Positions 27,843 through 37,846 of a DNA stretch of 64,000 bases are shown piece by piece. Source of the stretch: Flectonema sp. DT1601 (Eukaryota > Euglenozoa > Diplonemea > Diplonemida > Diplonemidae); NCBI GenBank assembly GCA_964019425.1, contig OZ025787.1, forward strand, positions 1,426,001-1,490,000, read 5' to 3'. A program made the position numbers and the translations under genes. Every line of letters begins with the position of its first letter. The stretch's first letter is position 1. The notes under the pieces were generated by a model that was given only the letters and a program-made list of their open reading frames with translations, made no database searches and was not told the origin of the DNA.

Positions 27843-30722
27843 ATGGTATCGAAGTTGAAGCTGTTTGTTACACTTCTGGTCGCAGTATCAGCGATTGATG
27901 AGGTAACTGAATATGTTAAAGTTGATGCACAGATTCCTGGTGGGAAGGGACACAAAGATATTGGGATGGATGTAACCGTCCGACTCAAAGGAGAGATGCC
28001 AATAGCAGGACCAACTGACATTATGAATCACGTTAAGGGTGCCTGGGATCACGTAGTTGAAGAGAATCAGGAAGGTTTATCAGACGCAAAACTCGGAGCA
28101 GTCGCCGCACAACCACTTCTTGAAGAAGAAGCTTGGCATCACTACAAAGCAGGAAGAGGAGGTGTTGTAGACTCAGCGAGATTTTTAATAACTTTTAACA
28201 TGATCCCTTCTATTCAAACTGGTGGCTCTCCTCTCTTTACAGCAGCTGCTTTAGGAGACATCGACAAGATACACCACCTGATTGAAGAAGAGTCAACAGA
28301 TCCTAATATTCAAAAGAGTGATGGGAGCACTCCTCTTCATGCAGCTGCTACGATGTGTAAATCAGAAGCAGTGAAAACACTTCTAGTGCTAGGCGCAGAT
28401 CCTAATATTGTTGGTGACTGTGGTGCGACACCTCTGATGATGGCTTCTGCTATTGGATGTACGTCAGTGATTGAAAGTTTACTCACTACCCCAGACATCA
28501 TTGAAACAGATATCAATCAAAAACATAAATTCGCTGGGAACACAGCTCTCCACTTCGCAGCAGAAATGGGACGGGGAGAAGCAATAAAACTTCTCTGTGA
28601 TCACAAAGCTGATATTTGGTCTGAGAAGTCGACAGGTGGCATCGCGATCCATACTGCGGCTGATAGTAATCAAACAGAAGCAGTAGCAGCGTTGATAGCT
28701 TCTCCTTGTAACTCTCCTTTAAATACACTAATGCTTGGTGATACCACACCTCTATACCTCGCTGCTCAACGTGGTCAGGTAGAAGTGTGCAGAGTTTTAG
28801 TAGAGGCCGGCGCACTCATAAATTTTGTAATGCCGAAGGGAAAGTTCCACAATCATGTTGTGTCTCATGACAGTCCAAAAGCAGAGTACGGCTACGAAGC
28901 CAAAAATACTGAAATTGGAAATGGCGCAACAGCTCTACACGCAGCAACTGAAAACGGTCATTTAGAGTGTGTCAAGTACCTTCTTAGTGCTGGAGCGATT
29001 CAAAGTAATGCAATGGAAGGTGCTACACCATTAGTAATAGCATTGCAGTATAGACATCCACATATTGCTTTAGCCTTGTTAGATGTTGAAGATCCAGTTC
29101 AGACAGCTAAAGTAAATGAGAAGGTTCCTGTTGATGGTTCCTCTCCGCTATTTGTCGCAGTCGGTTTTGGATATCAAAAAGTTGTTGAAAAACTACTTGA
29201 GATTGGAGCTGATGTTACCATTGAGAATAATCAAGGAGCTACACCTCTTAGTAATGCTCTCAGACTTGGTAATGATAAGATTGCTTCTATTTTATACAGA
29301 TATGGTGCTGCTTCAAGTAGTCTACAATCACAACGAATGGCTCTCTTAGCAGCCATTGACAGTAACAATGTTCGAAGTGTTTCGTTGGTACTGAGTACTG
29401 CTACTGACAGCTCATTCAGAAAACAATTACTCGAAAGACCTTCTCCTGACTCTGATACAACTCCTCTTCATAGTGCTTGTTTAAAAGGTTCCTTAGCGAC
29501 GGTGAAATTACTTCACAAAGCAGGTGCCTCTCTTGACGATGTTGTTTTATCATCAAAGGCGACACCTCTTATGTTAGCTGTTCGGTCTGGTTCTTCCTCT
29601 CTCTGTGAGTATCTCATCTCTGTTGGTTCTGATCCAAACACCCGCGCTGGAAAACAACTATACTGGGCAACTCCATTGTACCTCGCCTCCCAAGCTGGTA
29701 ACGTTGCTATTATTAAATTACTTCTTGAAAAGGGTGCCAAGATCGATTCCCCCTTGCATAAAATAAACGTAACACCTTTATTCATTGCAGCAGAGAATGG
29801 ACACACTGAATCAGTTGAATTATTGATCGGAAAAGGAGCGTCGGTTCATGCGATGAATTCGGATCGGTTTTCGATATTACAAACTGCTGTGAGGAATGGC
29901 AAGAAAAACGTAGTTGAAATCCTTCTCTCAAACGGAGCCAATGCATCTCACAAGGACAGACTTGAAGACACTCCGTTATTAACTGCAATTAGGAACTCTG
30001 CTCATCCTGAAATATTAAAATTATTAATCGCAACTGATCCCACTCACGACATCATCAAATACACAAAATCAAATGGATACGGAGCAATTCATTGCCTTGC
30101 TGAAGCTAACATAAGAGGTGCGGAGAATAACCTATTAGATTTTTTACGATCTGCTGGTGCCCCTCTTGGTTCTAAAAAAGACGTGGTAGAAACACCCGCA
30201 ATGTACGCTGCACGACACAAAAACAACATTAAAATGTTGGAAAAATTGATTCAAATGGGAGACTCTCTTCAGAATTCTAAAACAACTGCCTTACACATCG
30301 CCTTAGAACATAACAACAAGGAAGGTTGTAAACGTATTTTAAAGAGTGGATTTAATATTGATACTCCGAACTCAGATGGAATTCGAGTAGACTACCAAGT
30401 CAGAGTATTGTTAGGAGATGTCGTCGATAAAAAGATTAAAAAACAACGTCAGCACAATGATATCCTCATCGCTGATATATTTTTACCGACTGATGATAAT
30501 AATGATGAAATGATCGCTCGCAATGAACTCTTTAGATCGATTCCTGCTGTGCGTTCTTTTTTTGGTCTTCCCGATACCATCAGTCAGTCTGACGAGTCAT
30601 TGCGATTATTTGAAGACATCTTTCAATCAGTCGATACCAACAGCGATCGTAAAATAGCAAAAGAGGAGTTCCTCAATTGGGCAAATAGTAGAAACCTGGA
30701 ATCACAAGATGAGGAGTTGTAA
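27843..30722 (+). CDS. Ankyrin-repeat protein with signal-like N-terminus and C-terminal EF-hand
   Basis: This 959-residue protein starts with a hydrophobic segment (2-17, MVSKLKLFVTLLVAVSA) that looks like a signal peptide, followed by an unrecognised 110-residue domain. From about residue 128 to 860 there are some twenty ankyrin repeats, many with the classic G-x-TPLH-x-AA pattern. Near the end a single EF-hand loop (DTNSDRKIAKEE, 931-942) has Arg in place of the usual Gly at position 6. The likely splice acceptor (CCCCACACAG, ending 27840) leaves only 2 nt before the ATG. Ankyrin proteins are usually cytosolic, so a lumenal or secreted one would be unusual. Partner and role are unknown. 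Confidence 0.85.
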   Translation: MVSKLKLFVTLLVAVSAIDEVTEYVKVDAQIPGGKGHKDIGMDVTVRLKGEMPIAGPTDIMNHVKGAWDHVVEENQEGLSDAKLGAVAAQPLLEEEAWHHYKAGRGGVVDSARFLITFNMIPSIQTGGSPLFTAAALGDIDKIHHLIEEESTDPNIQKSDGSTPLHAAATMCKSEAVKTLLVLGADPNIVGDCGATPLMMASAIGCTSVIESLLTTPDIIETDINQKHKFAGNTALHFAAEMGRGEAIKLLCDHKADIWSEKSTGGIAIHTAADSNQTEAVAALIASPCNSPLNTLMLGDTTPLYLAAQRGQVEVCRVLVEAGALINFVMPKGKFHNHVVSHDSPKAEYGYEAKNTEIGNGATALHAATENGHLECVKYLLSAGAIQSNAMEGATPLVIALQYRHPHIALALLDVEDPVQTAKVNEKVPVDGSSPLFVAVGFGYQKVVEKLLEIGADVTIENNQGATPLSNALRLGNDKIASILYRYGAASSSLQSQRMALLAAIDSNNVRSVSLVLSTATDSSFRKQLLERPSPDSDTTPLHSACLKGSLATVKLLHKAGASLDDVVLSSKATPLMLAVRSGSSSLCEYLISVGSDPNTRAGKQLYWATPLYLASQAGNVAIIKLLLEKGAKIDSPLHKINVTPLFIAAENGHTESVELLIGKGASVHAMNSDRFSILQTAVRNGKKNVVEILLSNGANASHKDRLEDTPLLTAIRNSAHPEILKLLIATDPTHDIIKYTKSNGYGAIHCLAEANIRGAENNLLDFLRSAGAPLGSKKDVVETPAMYAARHKNNIKMLEKLIQMGDSLQNSKTTALHIALEHNNKEGCKRILKSGFNIDTPNSDGIRVDYQVRVLLGDVVDKKIKKQRQHNDILIADIFLPTDDNNDEMIARNELFRSIPAVRSFFGLPDTISQSDESLRLFEDIFQSVDTNSDRKIAKEEFLNWANSRNLESQDEEL

Positions 30723-31142
30723 ATTAATTTAACCTTGTGTCGCTCTCTCCCTCGACTATCATCTTCTCTTTAGAGAGAACTCGTTGTGTTCTTTGGTTGA
30801 TACGCATTTCATATTTTTCTGGTTCGTCGTGCGTAAATTGCGAACCCACTGCGGGGTATTTCGCTTTTTTTCTGGTTTCAAAAAAAACAAACGTCGTACG
30901 TGCTGTGCTGTTTTCATTTTTTCTATTTTTAAAAAACCATCCGATAATGGAGACACATTGCGTGTCGTGTCCAACCACTAAATTGGTAGTACGTTTCACA
31001 AAAATAATGTAAGGATTATTTCCTCATTATCCAGGTTTGATTTGATATGTGATGTGAAGGCACTTTTTTTTGATAATGATCTTTGTTATCGTTCAGCAAT
31101 CATATTTCATATTTTTATAACTTCTAAATTAAGGACAACAAC
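30723..31142. other. Intergenic region
   Basis: This is moderately complex AT-rich sequence with short frames on both strands (up to 91 codons) that overlap each other and have no family match. I treat it as 3' and 5' UTR sequence. No RNA gene was recognised. Confidence 0.5.
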
Positions 31143-32426
31143 ATGAATACCAGACTACTAATACGTCCATCAAGAGTCACTCTACGGAGTGTAAGAGAAA
31201 GACGATGGGCATCACAAGATATAATGGACATGCCTGGAGCTGTCGGAAGCTTTGCATCTCTTAAGCAAATGGCTACTGTGATCAGTGGAATGGATAAGAA
31301 AGGAGAGGTTCAGACAATGTCTTCGTTAAATTTTAATTTACTTCCCGGAACTGGAAATATTGACTCCACCGTCACTGGTACTCTTCAAGGTTTCGATGAA
31401 GTTGGAAGAAGTGAAGTAAGTCCAATGCCGTGTACTTTCACTCTCCCACATGAACTCGAAGAAGGCACTGAGTGTATTGTTCACTTAATGAGAGAGAACG
31501 CTACTCAAGTAGTGTATCATAACCTTCCTCCGTTACTTCCTTTTAAAAAAGATCTTAAAAAAGAAAATAATTCCACCGAAACCAACTCCACAATAATAAG
31601 TAACTGGGAAATATCAGGTGGAGGTCTCGTTGAAGAAGTACTCGGATGGAATCAGGTAGCCTACGTTACGATAAAAGCAATAACAAAAATATCCGACGAA
31701 GCCTTTCACTACATCGGAACAGTAACAAAAATAATAAACAGCAACGAAGACAGCTCTTTATACACTCCATTAACAGTAAGCTCTTTTCTAGGAAGGGAGG
31801 AATTACTTATAAAATCAATAAGAAAGAGGTCTCTTCTAATAGAAGATTGGGATCATGAAGCACGTCTGATGCTCTGCTGGTGGTTCGCCCGTAAGTATGG
31901 AAGAAACAGAAGTGCTATACTGCTACCTCCGAATATATTAACTTATCTGAGATCGTGGCAGTCTGAATCTCGTTTTAATAAAACAGAACTTCTCGCAATC
32001 CTTCATCTAGTGAGCTATTCTATGATTTCTAATTCAGGAACATCAAATTTCGACGGATTCATTACTAAAGAGAAGGAACTTATTAATCCAGAAGTCTTAT
32101 CGTCATTTTATACTCCTCAATTGTTATTATCTCGTGCAGCGAGAACTGATTTTGTTCCGTCTGATAAAAAGGATTTGGGAGGTCCGTTGTATCCAAGTAT
32201 GCCTGCTGCAGCAATTAACGAAGACTCTGCTCTTTTAACATCTGAGCCAAGCAATACCCTCGACGATGAGTTTCGAAAGGGACATCAGCTTGTCGTTCCG
32301 ATTAAGCCTGGGAAGATGCCTTCTAATTATGAGCAGTGGACTACCTTACCTGAAGGTGAGAAGGATGAGAAAATGCGATTGGGAACCCCAACAGCTTTTG
32401 CTCGCCCTGGTTTAATTGAAAAATAG
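31143..32426 (+). CDS. Probable mitochondrial protein, unknown family
   Basis: This 427-residue protein begins with MNTRLLIRPSRVTLRSVRER, rich in Arg, Ser and Leu with no acidic residue until Glu19, which fits a mitochondrial presequence. The body has a beta-rich part (about 40-240) and a helical part (about 245-330, with the motif DHEARLMLCWWFARKYGRN), ending in a Pro-rich tail. I do not recognise a family. A lineage-specific mitochondrial protein, for example of the ribosome or of RNA metabolism, is a guess. The next gene is a cyclophilin that also has a presequence-like N-terminus. Confidence 0.6.
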   Translation: MNTRLLIRPSRVTLRSVRERRWASQDIMDMPGAVGSFASLKQMATVISGMDKKGEVQTMSSLNFNLLPGTGNIDSTVTGTLQGFDEVGRSEVSPMPCTFTLPHELEEGTECIVHLMRENATQVVYHNLPPLLPFKKDLKKENNSTETNSTIISNWEISGGGLVEEVLGWNQVAYVTIKAITKISDEAFHYIGTVTKIINSNEDSSLYTPLTVSSFLGREELLIKSIRKRSLLIEDWDHEARLMLCWWFARKYGRNRSAILLPPNILTYLRSWQSESRFNKTELLAILHLVSYSMISNSGTSNFDGFITKEKELINPEVLSSFYTPQLLLSRAARTDFVPSDKKDLGGPLYPSMPAAAINEDSALLTSEPSNTLDDEFRKGHQLVVPIKPGKMPSNYEQWTTLPEGEKDEKMRLGTPTAFARPGLIEK

Positions 32427-32617
32427 TTCTCGTGATACTACTGTTTGCTTTATACTTTTTTTTTTTTTTTTTTTTAAATTATTATCGTAAATCACATATT
32501 TTATTCGCTTCAACGTTTTTCCTGTACGACGTAATCACAGAAGCAATTTATGTATTTTATTTTCAAATATAAACTCTTATTGATATCTTTCTCAATCAGG
32601 TCGAACAGGTAATCAAA

Positions 32618-33283
32618 ATGAAGGCAGCGATGAGAATGACGCTGCGTTCCCAGGCGAGACATATTTGGAAACGATCTGAATCCTTAGAGGGAGCAGAAGA
32701 CATGATGATGTTAAGTGATATGCCAAGGAACCCAAAAGTATTCCTAGACATCGAATCTGAAAGAGAGAAACTCGGACGTATAACAATCCAATTAGATTCT
32801 GAGAAACTTCCAAAGGCAGCAGAGAACTTCGTATCACTCTGCACCGGACAGAGAGCCACCTACGGAGGTGAAGGACACATGATCAAAAGAAGTTTAAAAC
32901 GAGGAAACTTACACTACAAAGGCACAAACTTCCACAGAGTACTCCCTGGTTTCTTAATCCAAGGAGGAGACAATGAACATTATGATGGAACTGGTGGATA
33001 CTGTTCTTTTAAAGGATACAAACACTTCGAAGACGAGTCGTATGATATTCCATTCGATTCCGAAGGTGTGGTCGGAATGGCGGTCAGCGGTCCAAATCGG
33101 AATGGATCACAATTCTTTATTACAACTGCTCCAGCTCCTCACCTTCAAAACAAGTGTGTTGCTATTGGTAAAGTTATTTCTGGAATGGAAGTAGTGACCG
33201 CAATTGAGGGCTCTGATGTCGATCACAACGACCGTCCTATTCAACATATTGAAATCACTAGTTGTGGGATCGCTAATGAGTAG
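32618..33283 (+). CDS. Cyclophilin-type peptidyl-prolyl isomerase, probably mitochondrial
   Basis: This 221-residue protein has a single cyclophilin domain at about 40-220. The catalytic block FHRVLPGFLIQGGD holds Arg107, Phe112 and Gln115, which correspond to Arg55, Phe60 and Gln63 of human CypA. GPNRNGSQFFI holds the substrate-pocket Phe166. The residue at the CypA Trp121 position is His175, and His126 is Cys180, so it should bind cyclosporin A poorly. The basic N-terminal 20 residues (MKAAMRMTLRSQARHIWKR) look like a mitochondrial presequence. An acceptor-like AG lies at 32598-32599, giving a short leader. Confidence 0.92.
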   Translation: MKAAMRMTLRSQARHIWKRSESLEGAEDMMMLSDMPRNPKVFLDIESEREKLGRITIQLDSEKLPKAAENFVSLCTGQRATYGGEGHMIKRSLKRGNLHYKGTNFHRVLPGFLIQGGDNEHYDGTGGYCSFKGYKHFEDESYDIPFDSEGVVGMAVSGPNRNGSQFFITTAPAPHLQNKCVAIGKVISGMEVVTAIEGSDVDHNDRPIQHIEITSCGIANE

Positions 33284-33705
33284 AACACTTTGAATTACCT
33301 TTCGACTGTTCACAACCTTCCTGATTGCTGTCAAATGCCCATCAGACGAAAAGCTGCATTAAATTACTAATAAATAGTTATTTTATTATAAGAATGTGAT
33401 CACAGTGGGGGGGTTTTTTTTTTTGCTTTAAATTCACAACAGCAACAACGAAACCCCCGACTGAGATCAGTTGGTGTTATGTAATTACGAGAACGAAAAA
33501 AATTCTTTTTAAAAAAAAAAAAATAAAAAAAGAAAAGACTGACCCCCGAGGTCAAACAACGAAATATGAAAAGAAGCTGGAAAATAAGTGTCAGATTTTC
33601 ATAATGTATTCCTCTGGTGCTGTAGCAGTCAGAGATCCTGGTCACGAAAAGGTTATTTGTAGTAAGAATTATATTATTTTCAACACTCCATTCAGCAGTT
33701 GCAAT
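33284..33705. other. Intergenic region with G, T and A runs
   Basis: It has a GGGGGG-T12 junction at 33406-33424 and an A run at 33510-33530. The open frame that continues upstream from the next gene to 33604 is probably leader sequence, because a good acceptor (ACTCCATTCAG, AG at 33694-33695) lies between it and the conserved start. Confidence 0.5.
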
Positions 33706-34974
33706 ATGTCCGACAAGTATAATCCGTCAAAGCCTTTTTTATCGAGAGGTGGAATAGGACAAAATGAACTTGACATGCTGGCTGATGCTGTCTATAAAGA
33801 CTTGAAAGGAGCTGGCGGTGGAGGTCGCCCGAGTATCTCAACGGCTCAACTTCCACACAGTGGGACTGCAGATGATTCAAACGACTTAATGAGTGCGATG
33901 GCAAAGAGACTTGCACAGGCAGAGACTGCTGGAAAAGTTTTAAAAAAAGAATTGATCGCAAAAGAAAGACAGCTCTTGTCATCAAAACAAAAAGAAGAAG
34001 AGCTTGAGATACTCAAAATACAAAATTCAAAATTAGCATTACAAGTAGTAGAGATGACTCAATTTCTTAAAGAACAAGGATTATCATGGGTGGGTTCAGG
34101 AAGAGTATCACCCCTTGTGAATGAAGAAAGAGAATCCCCAAGCAAAAAGTCAAACGAAGATTCCCCACCTCATCCTTCATCAGAAAAGAAACTTTCAATT
34201 CTCGGACTGTGTGATGACAATTCAAGTTGGGAACAAGAGGCGTCAATATCGAAGCTACCCATCGACATTTCAGAATTACAAAAGCGGGTAGCAGAACTTA
34301 ACCTCGTAGCAGGTGAAAAGATAATCTCCAACGACAGGTTAGCAGATGGCAAAATAGTTTCAAAACTAAAAGACCCAGACGTACTCAATGTAACCATCTA
34401 CAAGGACGGAATAGTTGTAAATAATGGAGTCTTTCGACCGTACAATTGGCCCCTTTGCACGGCATTCATAGGAGATGTACTTGAGGGTTACTTTCCTAGT
34501 GAATATCAACAAAAATACCCAGAAGGGTTTATGATGAAATTAAATGATAAATCTACAGAGTCTGGAGCAAAGGCATCGGAGACTGCCGGGTATCGAAAAA
34601 GTAATTTTTTGAAAAACATGCCATCGCAGGTTATCACTAAAAGTGGTCAAATAGTTCAAGTTAGAGATGACATTCGAGTACTCATGGGAGGTGATTCTGA
34701 ACTGAAAGAAACCGTACACAAGACAGTGTCTCAAGGAGGAGTCTTTCTACAGGTTCGCATTGTTGGAGGAGGTAAGATAGTAGCTCAGATGAGTGAATCA
34801 AATACCATCGGAGATGTCAGACGAGTTGTTGGTGAGCAACTTCCATCGGAAAACGTTGGAAGGCAATTTGAACTCCTAACTGCGTATCCTCGAAAAACGT
34901 TTTCTGACGACTTGCAGACGCTTCGTGATGCCGGGCTAGTCCCGAATGCCGCCTTACTAATGAGACTGCTTTAG
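33706..34974 (+). CDS. SEP and UBX domain protein (p97/Cdc48 adaptor, UBXN11/p47-like)
   Basis: This protein has 422 residues from the chosen ATG. It has a coiled coil at about 60-130, a SEP domain at about 224-285 (VTIYKDGIVVNNGVFRPYNWP, then the family-typical GYFPSEYQQKYPEG), and a C-terminal UBX domain (about 343-422) with a beta-grasp fold ending NAALLMRLL. UBX proteins recruit p97/Cdc48 to substrates. Coiled coil plus SEP plus UBX without an N-terminal UBA is closer to human UBXN11 (socius) than to p47. The frame is open for 34 more codons upstream (from 33604), but the acceptor AG at 33694-33695 favours the ATG at 33706. Confidence 0.88.
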   Translation: MSDKYNPSKPFLSRGGIGQNELDMLADAVYKDLKGAGGGGRPSISTAQLPHSGTADDSNDLMSAMAKRLAQAETAGKVLKKELIAKERQLLSSKQKEEELEILKIQNSKLALQVVEMTQFLKEQGLSWVGSGRVSPLVNEERESPSKKSNEDSPPHPSSEKKLSILGLCDDNSSWEQEASISKLPIDISELQKRVAELNLVAGEKIISNDRLADGKIVSKLKDPDVLNVTIYKDGIVVNNGVFRPYNWPLCTAFIGDVLEGYFPSEYQQKYPEGFMMKLNDKSTESGAKASETAGYRKSNFLKNMPSQVITKSGQIVQVRDDIRVLMGGDSELKETVHKTVSQGGVFLQVRIVGGGKIVAQMSESNTIGDVRRVVGEQLPSENVGRQFELLTAYPRKTFSDDLQTLRDAGLVPNAALLMRLL

Positions 34975-35283
34975 AATTAGATTACACTTTACTGTCTGCT
35001 GGCAGTTACCTTCAGTTATGTTATTCTACAATAACAAAGTGTGCCTGCAAAGTCACATAATTCGTCTTATCGATCACCTGTGAGTGGCTCTACTTGTTGA
35101 ATTTTTGTGTTTTGCTGTTTTTTATAAGTTAAGGCTTAACAAGATATTGTTTTTAAAAAAAAATAAAAAATAAAAAAAAGAAATCCATTCTGTCCTTTTA
35201 CATTCTGCGTTATTTGATATTGAGTAGGGGAAGGATGTCTTTTCAAAAATATTTTATTTTTTTATTTTATTCGAAGGCAACAT
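34975..35283. other. Intergenic region
   Basis: This is a 309-bp AT-rich spacer with an A-rich patch (35153-35180) and a T-rich tract before the AG at about 35276-35277. Nothing else was seen. Confidence 0.5.
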
Positions 35284-36003
35284 ATGGCAACCGGATGCCT
35301 GTTCGATCTTGACGGTACCCTCATTGACTACGAGGGTGCGAGTGCTGTGGCTTTGAACGAGCCATTAAAGAACTTTGGAGGAAGAGTTGACCAATCACTA
35401 CACAGTCGTATACTTGGAACAAGGAACCTGGACTGGGCTTCTGTTATATTGAAGGAAAACGGGATCGATGACAAAATGTTTGGACCACAGCAGTACGTAG
35501 ATAAATACTTAGAGTCCTTAGAAAAGCTTTACGACACGTTGGAACTTATGCCGCACACAACAACATTACTCACAACGCTTAAAGAACATAAAGTACCCAT
35601 GGCAATTGCTACGAGTAGTAATCGCAGTTCGTGTATACGAAAATTAAATCTTCATCCTTCAGTCTTTTCTCATTTTCTGTTGGAAGATTCTCAGGGACCG
35701 CTTACCGTTTGTGGTAATGATCCGGAAGTTAAAAATGGAAAACCCGCACCCGACATCTTTATTGAAGCAGCGAGACGTCTCTCCCTACCCCCAAGCCGGT
35801 GTATTGTTTTTGAGGATTCACCGTCTGGGGTGAAGGCAGGTGCTGCTGCTGGATGCAAAGTAGTGGCAATACCAGACATGAGGTATCAGAATACTGATTG
35901 TTGGGAAACGGTGCGTGATAAATACTTACAGTGTGGTGCCACTTGGGTAGTTCCATCTCTGAAAGACGTCGATATTCAAGAGTGGATTGTCGGAACTGAC
36001 TAA
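35284..36003 (+). CDS. HAD-family phosphatase, pseudouridine-5'-phosphatase (HDHD1)-like
   Basis: This 239-residue protein is complete for the family. Motif I is FDLDGTL (nucleophile Asp8, acid/base Asp10). Motif II is the Thr/Ser of IATSSNRSS near residue 106. Motif III is the Lys in NGKPAPDIF near 157. Motif IV is VFEDSPSGVKAG (Glu-Asp near 179). A four-helix cap lies between motifs I and II, giving a subfamily I HAD. The block GNDPEVKNGKPAPDIF closely resembles human HDHD1/PUDP, which dephosphorylates pseudouridine 5'-phosphate. Other sugar-phosphate substrates remain possible. Confidence 0.88.
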   Translation: MATGCLFDLDGTLIDYEGASAVALNEPLKNFGGRVDQSLHSRILGTRNLDWASVILKENGIDDKMFGPQQYVDKYLESLEKLYDTLELMPHTTTLLTTLKEHKVPMAIATSSNRSSCIRKLNLHPSVFSHFLLEDSQGPLTVCGNDPEVKNGKPAPDIFIEAARRLSLPPSRCIVFEDSPSGVKAGAAAGCKVVAIPDMRYQNTDCWETVRDKYLQCGATWVVPSLKDVDIQEWIVGTD

Positions 36004-36085
36004 ATTCACTGGTCGTGTTGTGTAAGGAAAAAAAAAAAAAGGAAAAAAAGAAACACAGACAGAACTATTTTATCTCTAATCAGCA

Positions 36086-37846
36086 ATGAATCAAATGACA
36101 CTATCTCGTATTAGAGGTCTCGCCGGAAGTATTAGAAAAAGAGAACGAACATCAGAAATTAACAACCTGGTAAGCGACATAATAAAATCAAAGGACTCAC
36201 GAGGAGCAATGGAAGTTATATATCTTCTCGGAAGGACAAACGAACAGGTTCAAAAACTCCCGCACAGATTCGAAGAAATGGTTAAAATGACTTCTACGAC
36301 AACTAAAGAAACAACAGGAGAACAGAATCCAATTATTAAAGCCATCAGAGGATTGACTTCTATTGTAAGTAGTAATAAAATGACAAACCTTCGACAGGAC
36401 CTTTTGAAATTAATATCATTAGTCCCTATGTCTGCTCAACTATCACCAGACGCAGCATCCTCTCTAGCTTGGGCTATCTTAAAGATAAGAGGAGATACAA
36501 GTATAGCAAAGCTTTGGATTAAGAGATCCGTAGCATCGAATATCCCAATGAAACCTCAACAAAGTCGAGAGTTGCTTACGAGCGCAGTAACAGTCCGGGT
36601 GAAGTGCTCAAACTTTGCTGCGAAACTCGTATATAATGCAATCAAATCAAAAGAACCACTCACAGCATCACAATGGGCCAGGATAATATATCCTTCATTC
36701 TGTATGAAAGCTTTAGATGAAAAACAATTTACTAAACTCTGGGAGTTAGTCCCTCCTTCAAGTGTTGTTATGTTGACCTCTGAAGGACTGTCGCGATCTA
36801 TGTATGTTGCGGAAAAACTGCGTTCCAAAGATATTGGTTCCAACCTTCTTGAGGCATTTGCTGGAAAAGGATACCTCCGTGCGAGTGATCGATCCATTTC
36901 GGGTGTTTTATGTTCGGTAGCTGCTCTGCAATTACATCTTACTGATTATCGTAAGTTTTGTAGTGCTGTTCAAAATAGATTTTGTAAGGAAAATATAGTA
37001 TCAGAATCCTATTCTATCTCGTTTAGTGCACTTGTTCGAATGCACTATCGTTGTCAAAAAGTAATTGATTTCGATTCGTGGCAGAGTTCGTTTCAAAAAC
37101 AAATTGCTAAATCGGACCCTAATCTGATTGCAGAAATAGTAGAAGGTTTTGGTAGGCTGACAGCAGTGTCTCGACTTGTCTTAATCCAGTCATGTGAAAG
37201 GATACAGTCAATGGATGTGAATCCTTTTAACTTACACAAAGTACTTACAGTAGCTCAAAAAGGATTACTTCTTCGTGAATACACAGCCAATTGGAGTCTA
37301 TTCGAGTCCCGATCCCAACAAAAACTCCGCATGGACGACATCACAGCTCTGGTAAATAATTTCACCTTTCGCTCACCTTCAGAAGACATCTCCCTGTTAG
37401 AGTTTATGTTACGACAGTTGCTTGGAAGGTATGACGATATTCCTCCAGTTCAATTCTGTCGATTGATTCAGCTGCTATCTACTGTCCACATGACTATACC
37501 ACCGGAAGCTCTTTCGCTGTTGAACACTATTCAGCTTAAGAGTGTACCTTCTCAGGTAATAATTAAACATTTTGTGTCATTAAAGAGATTGAAGATAGGT
37601 AATGTAGAACCCTGGGAGAATAGTATCCTGGCGCTGTCGATGTCAGTACCTAAGGAAGGTGTTACTGTTTATGAACGAAGGACCTTACAGGGAATATCGA
37701 GATCTGTTCCTCGTACAGTTAGTAAACTATTTGATGATGTTCTGTCACGTCTTCATTCTCATGTGATACCTGCAGGACACAGACCTCCAATACAAACTTC
37801 GAATCGAACTGCCACTACACCTAAGAATCTACCATGGCATGGATAA
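36086..37846 (+). CDS. Large helical-repeat protein, probably mitochondrial
   Basis: This 586-residue, nearly all-helical, basic protein has no recognised domain. The amphipathic, Arg-rich start (MNQMTLSRIRGLAGSIRKRER) suits mitochondrial import. Tandem helical hairpins of about 35-40 residues resemble the degenerate repeats of kinetoplastid mitochondrial RNA or ribosome-assembly proteins, but I see no RAP domain. The acceptor TTATCTCTAATCAG ends at 36083, leaving a 2-nt leader. A related-looking protein lies at 52937-55135. Confidence 0.5.
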   Translation: MNQMTLSRIRGLAGSIRKRERTSEINNLVSDIIKSKDSRGAMEVIYLLGRTNEQVQKLPHRFEEMVKMTSTTTKETTGEQNPIIKAIRGLTSIVSSNKMTNLRQDLLKLISLVPMSAQLSPDAASSLAWAILKIRGDTSIAKLWIKRSVASNIPMKPQQSRELLTSAVTVRVKCSNFAAKLVYNAIKSKEPLTASQWARIIYPSFCMKALDEKQFTKLWELVPPSSVVMLTSEGLSRSMYVAEKLRSKDIGSNLLEAFAGKGYLRASDRSISGVLCSVAALQLHLTDYRKFCSAVQNRFCKENIVSESYSISFSALVRMHYRCQKVIDFDSWQSSFQKQIAKSDPNLIAEIVEGFGRLTAVSRLVLIQSCERIQSMDVNPFNLHKVLTVAQKGLLLREYTANWSLFESRSQQKLRMDDITALVNNFTFRSPSEDISLLEFMLRQLLGRYDDIPPVQFCRLIQLLSTVHMTIPPEALSLLNTIQLKSVPSQVIIKHFVSLKRLKIGNVEPWENSILALSMSVPKEGVTVYERRTLQGISRSVPRTVSKLFDDVLSRLHSHVIPAGHRPPIQTSNRTATTPKNLPWHG

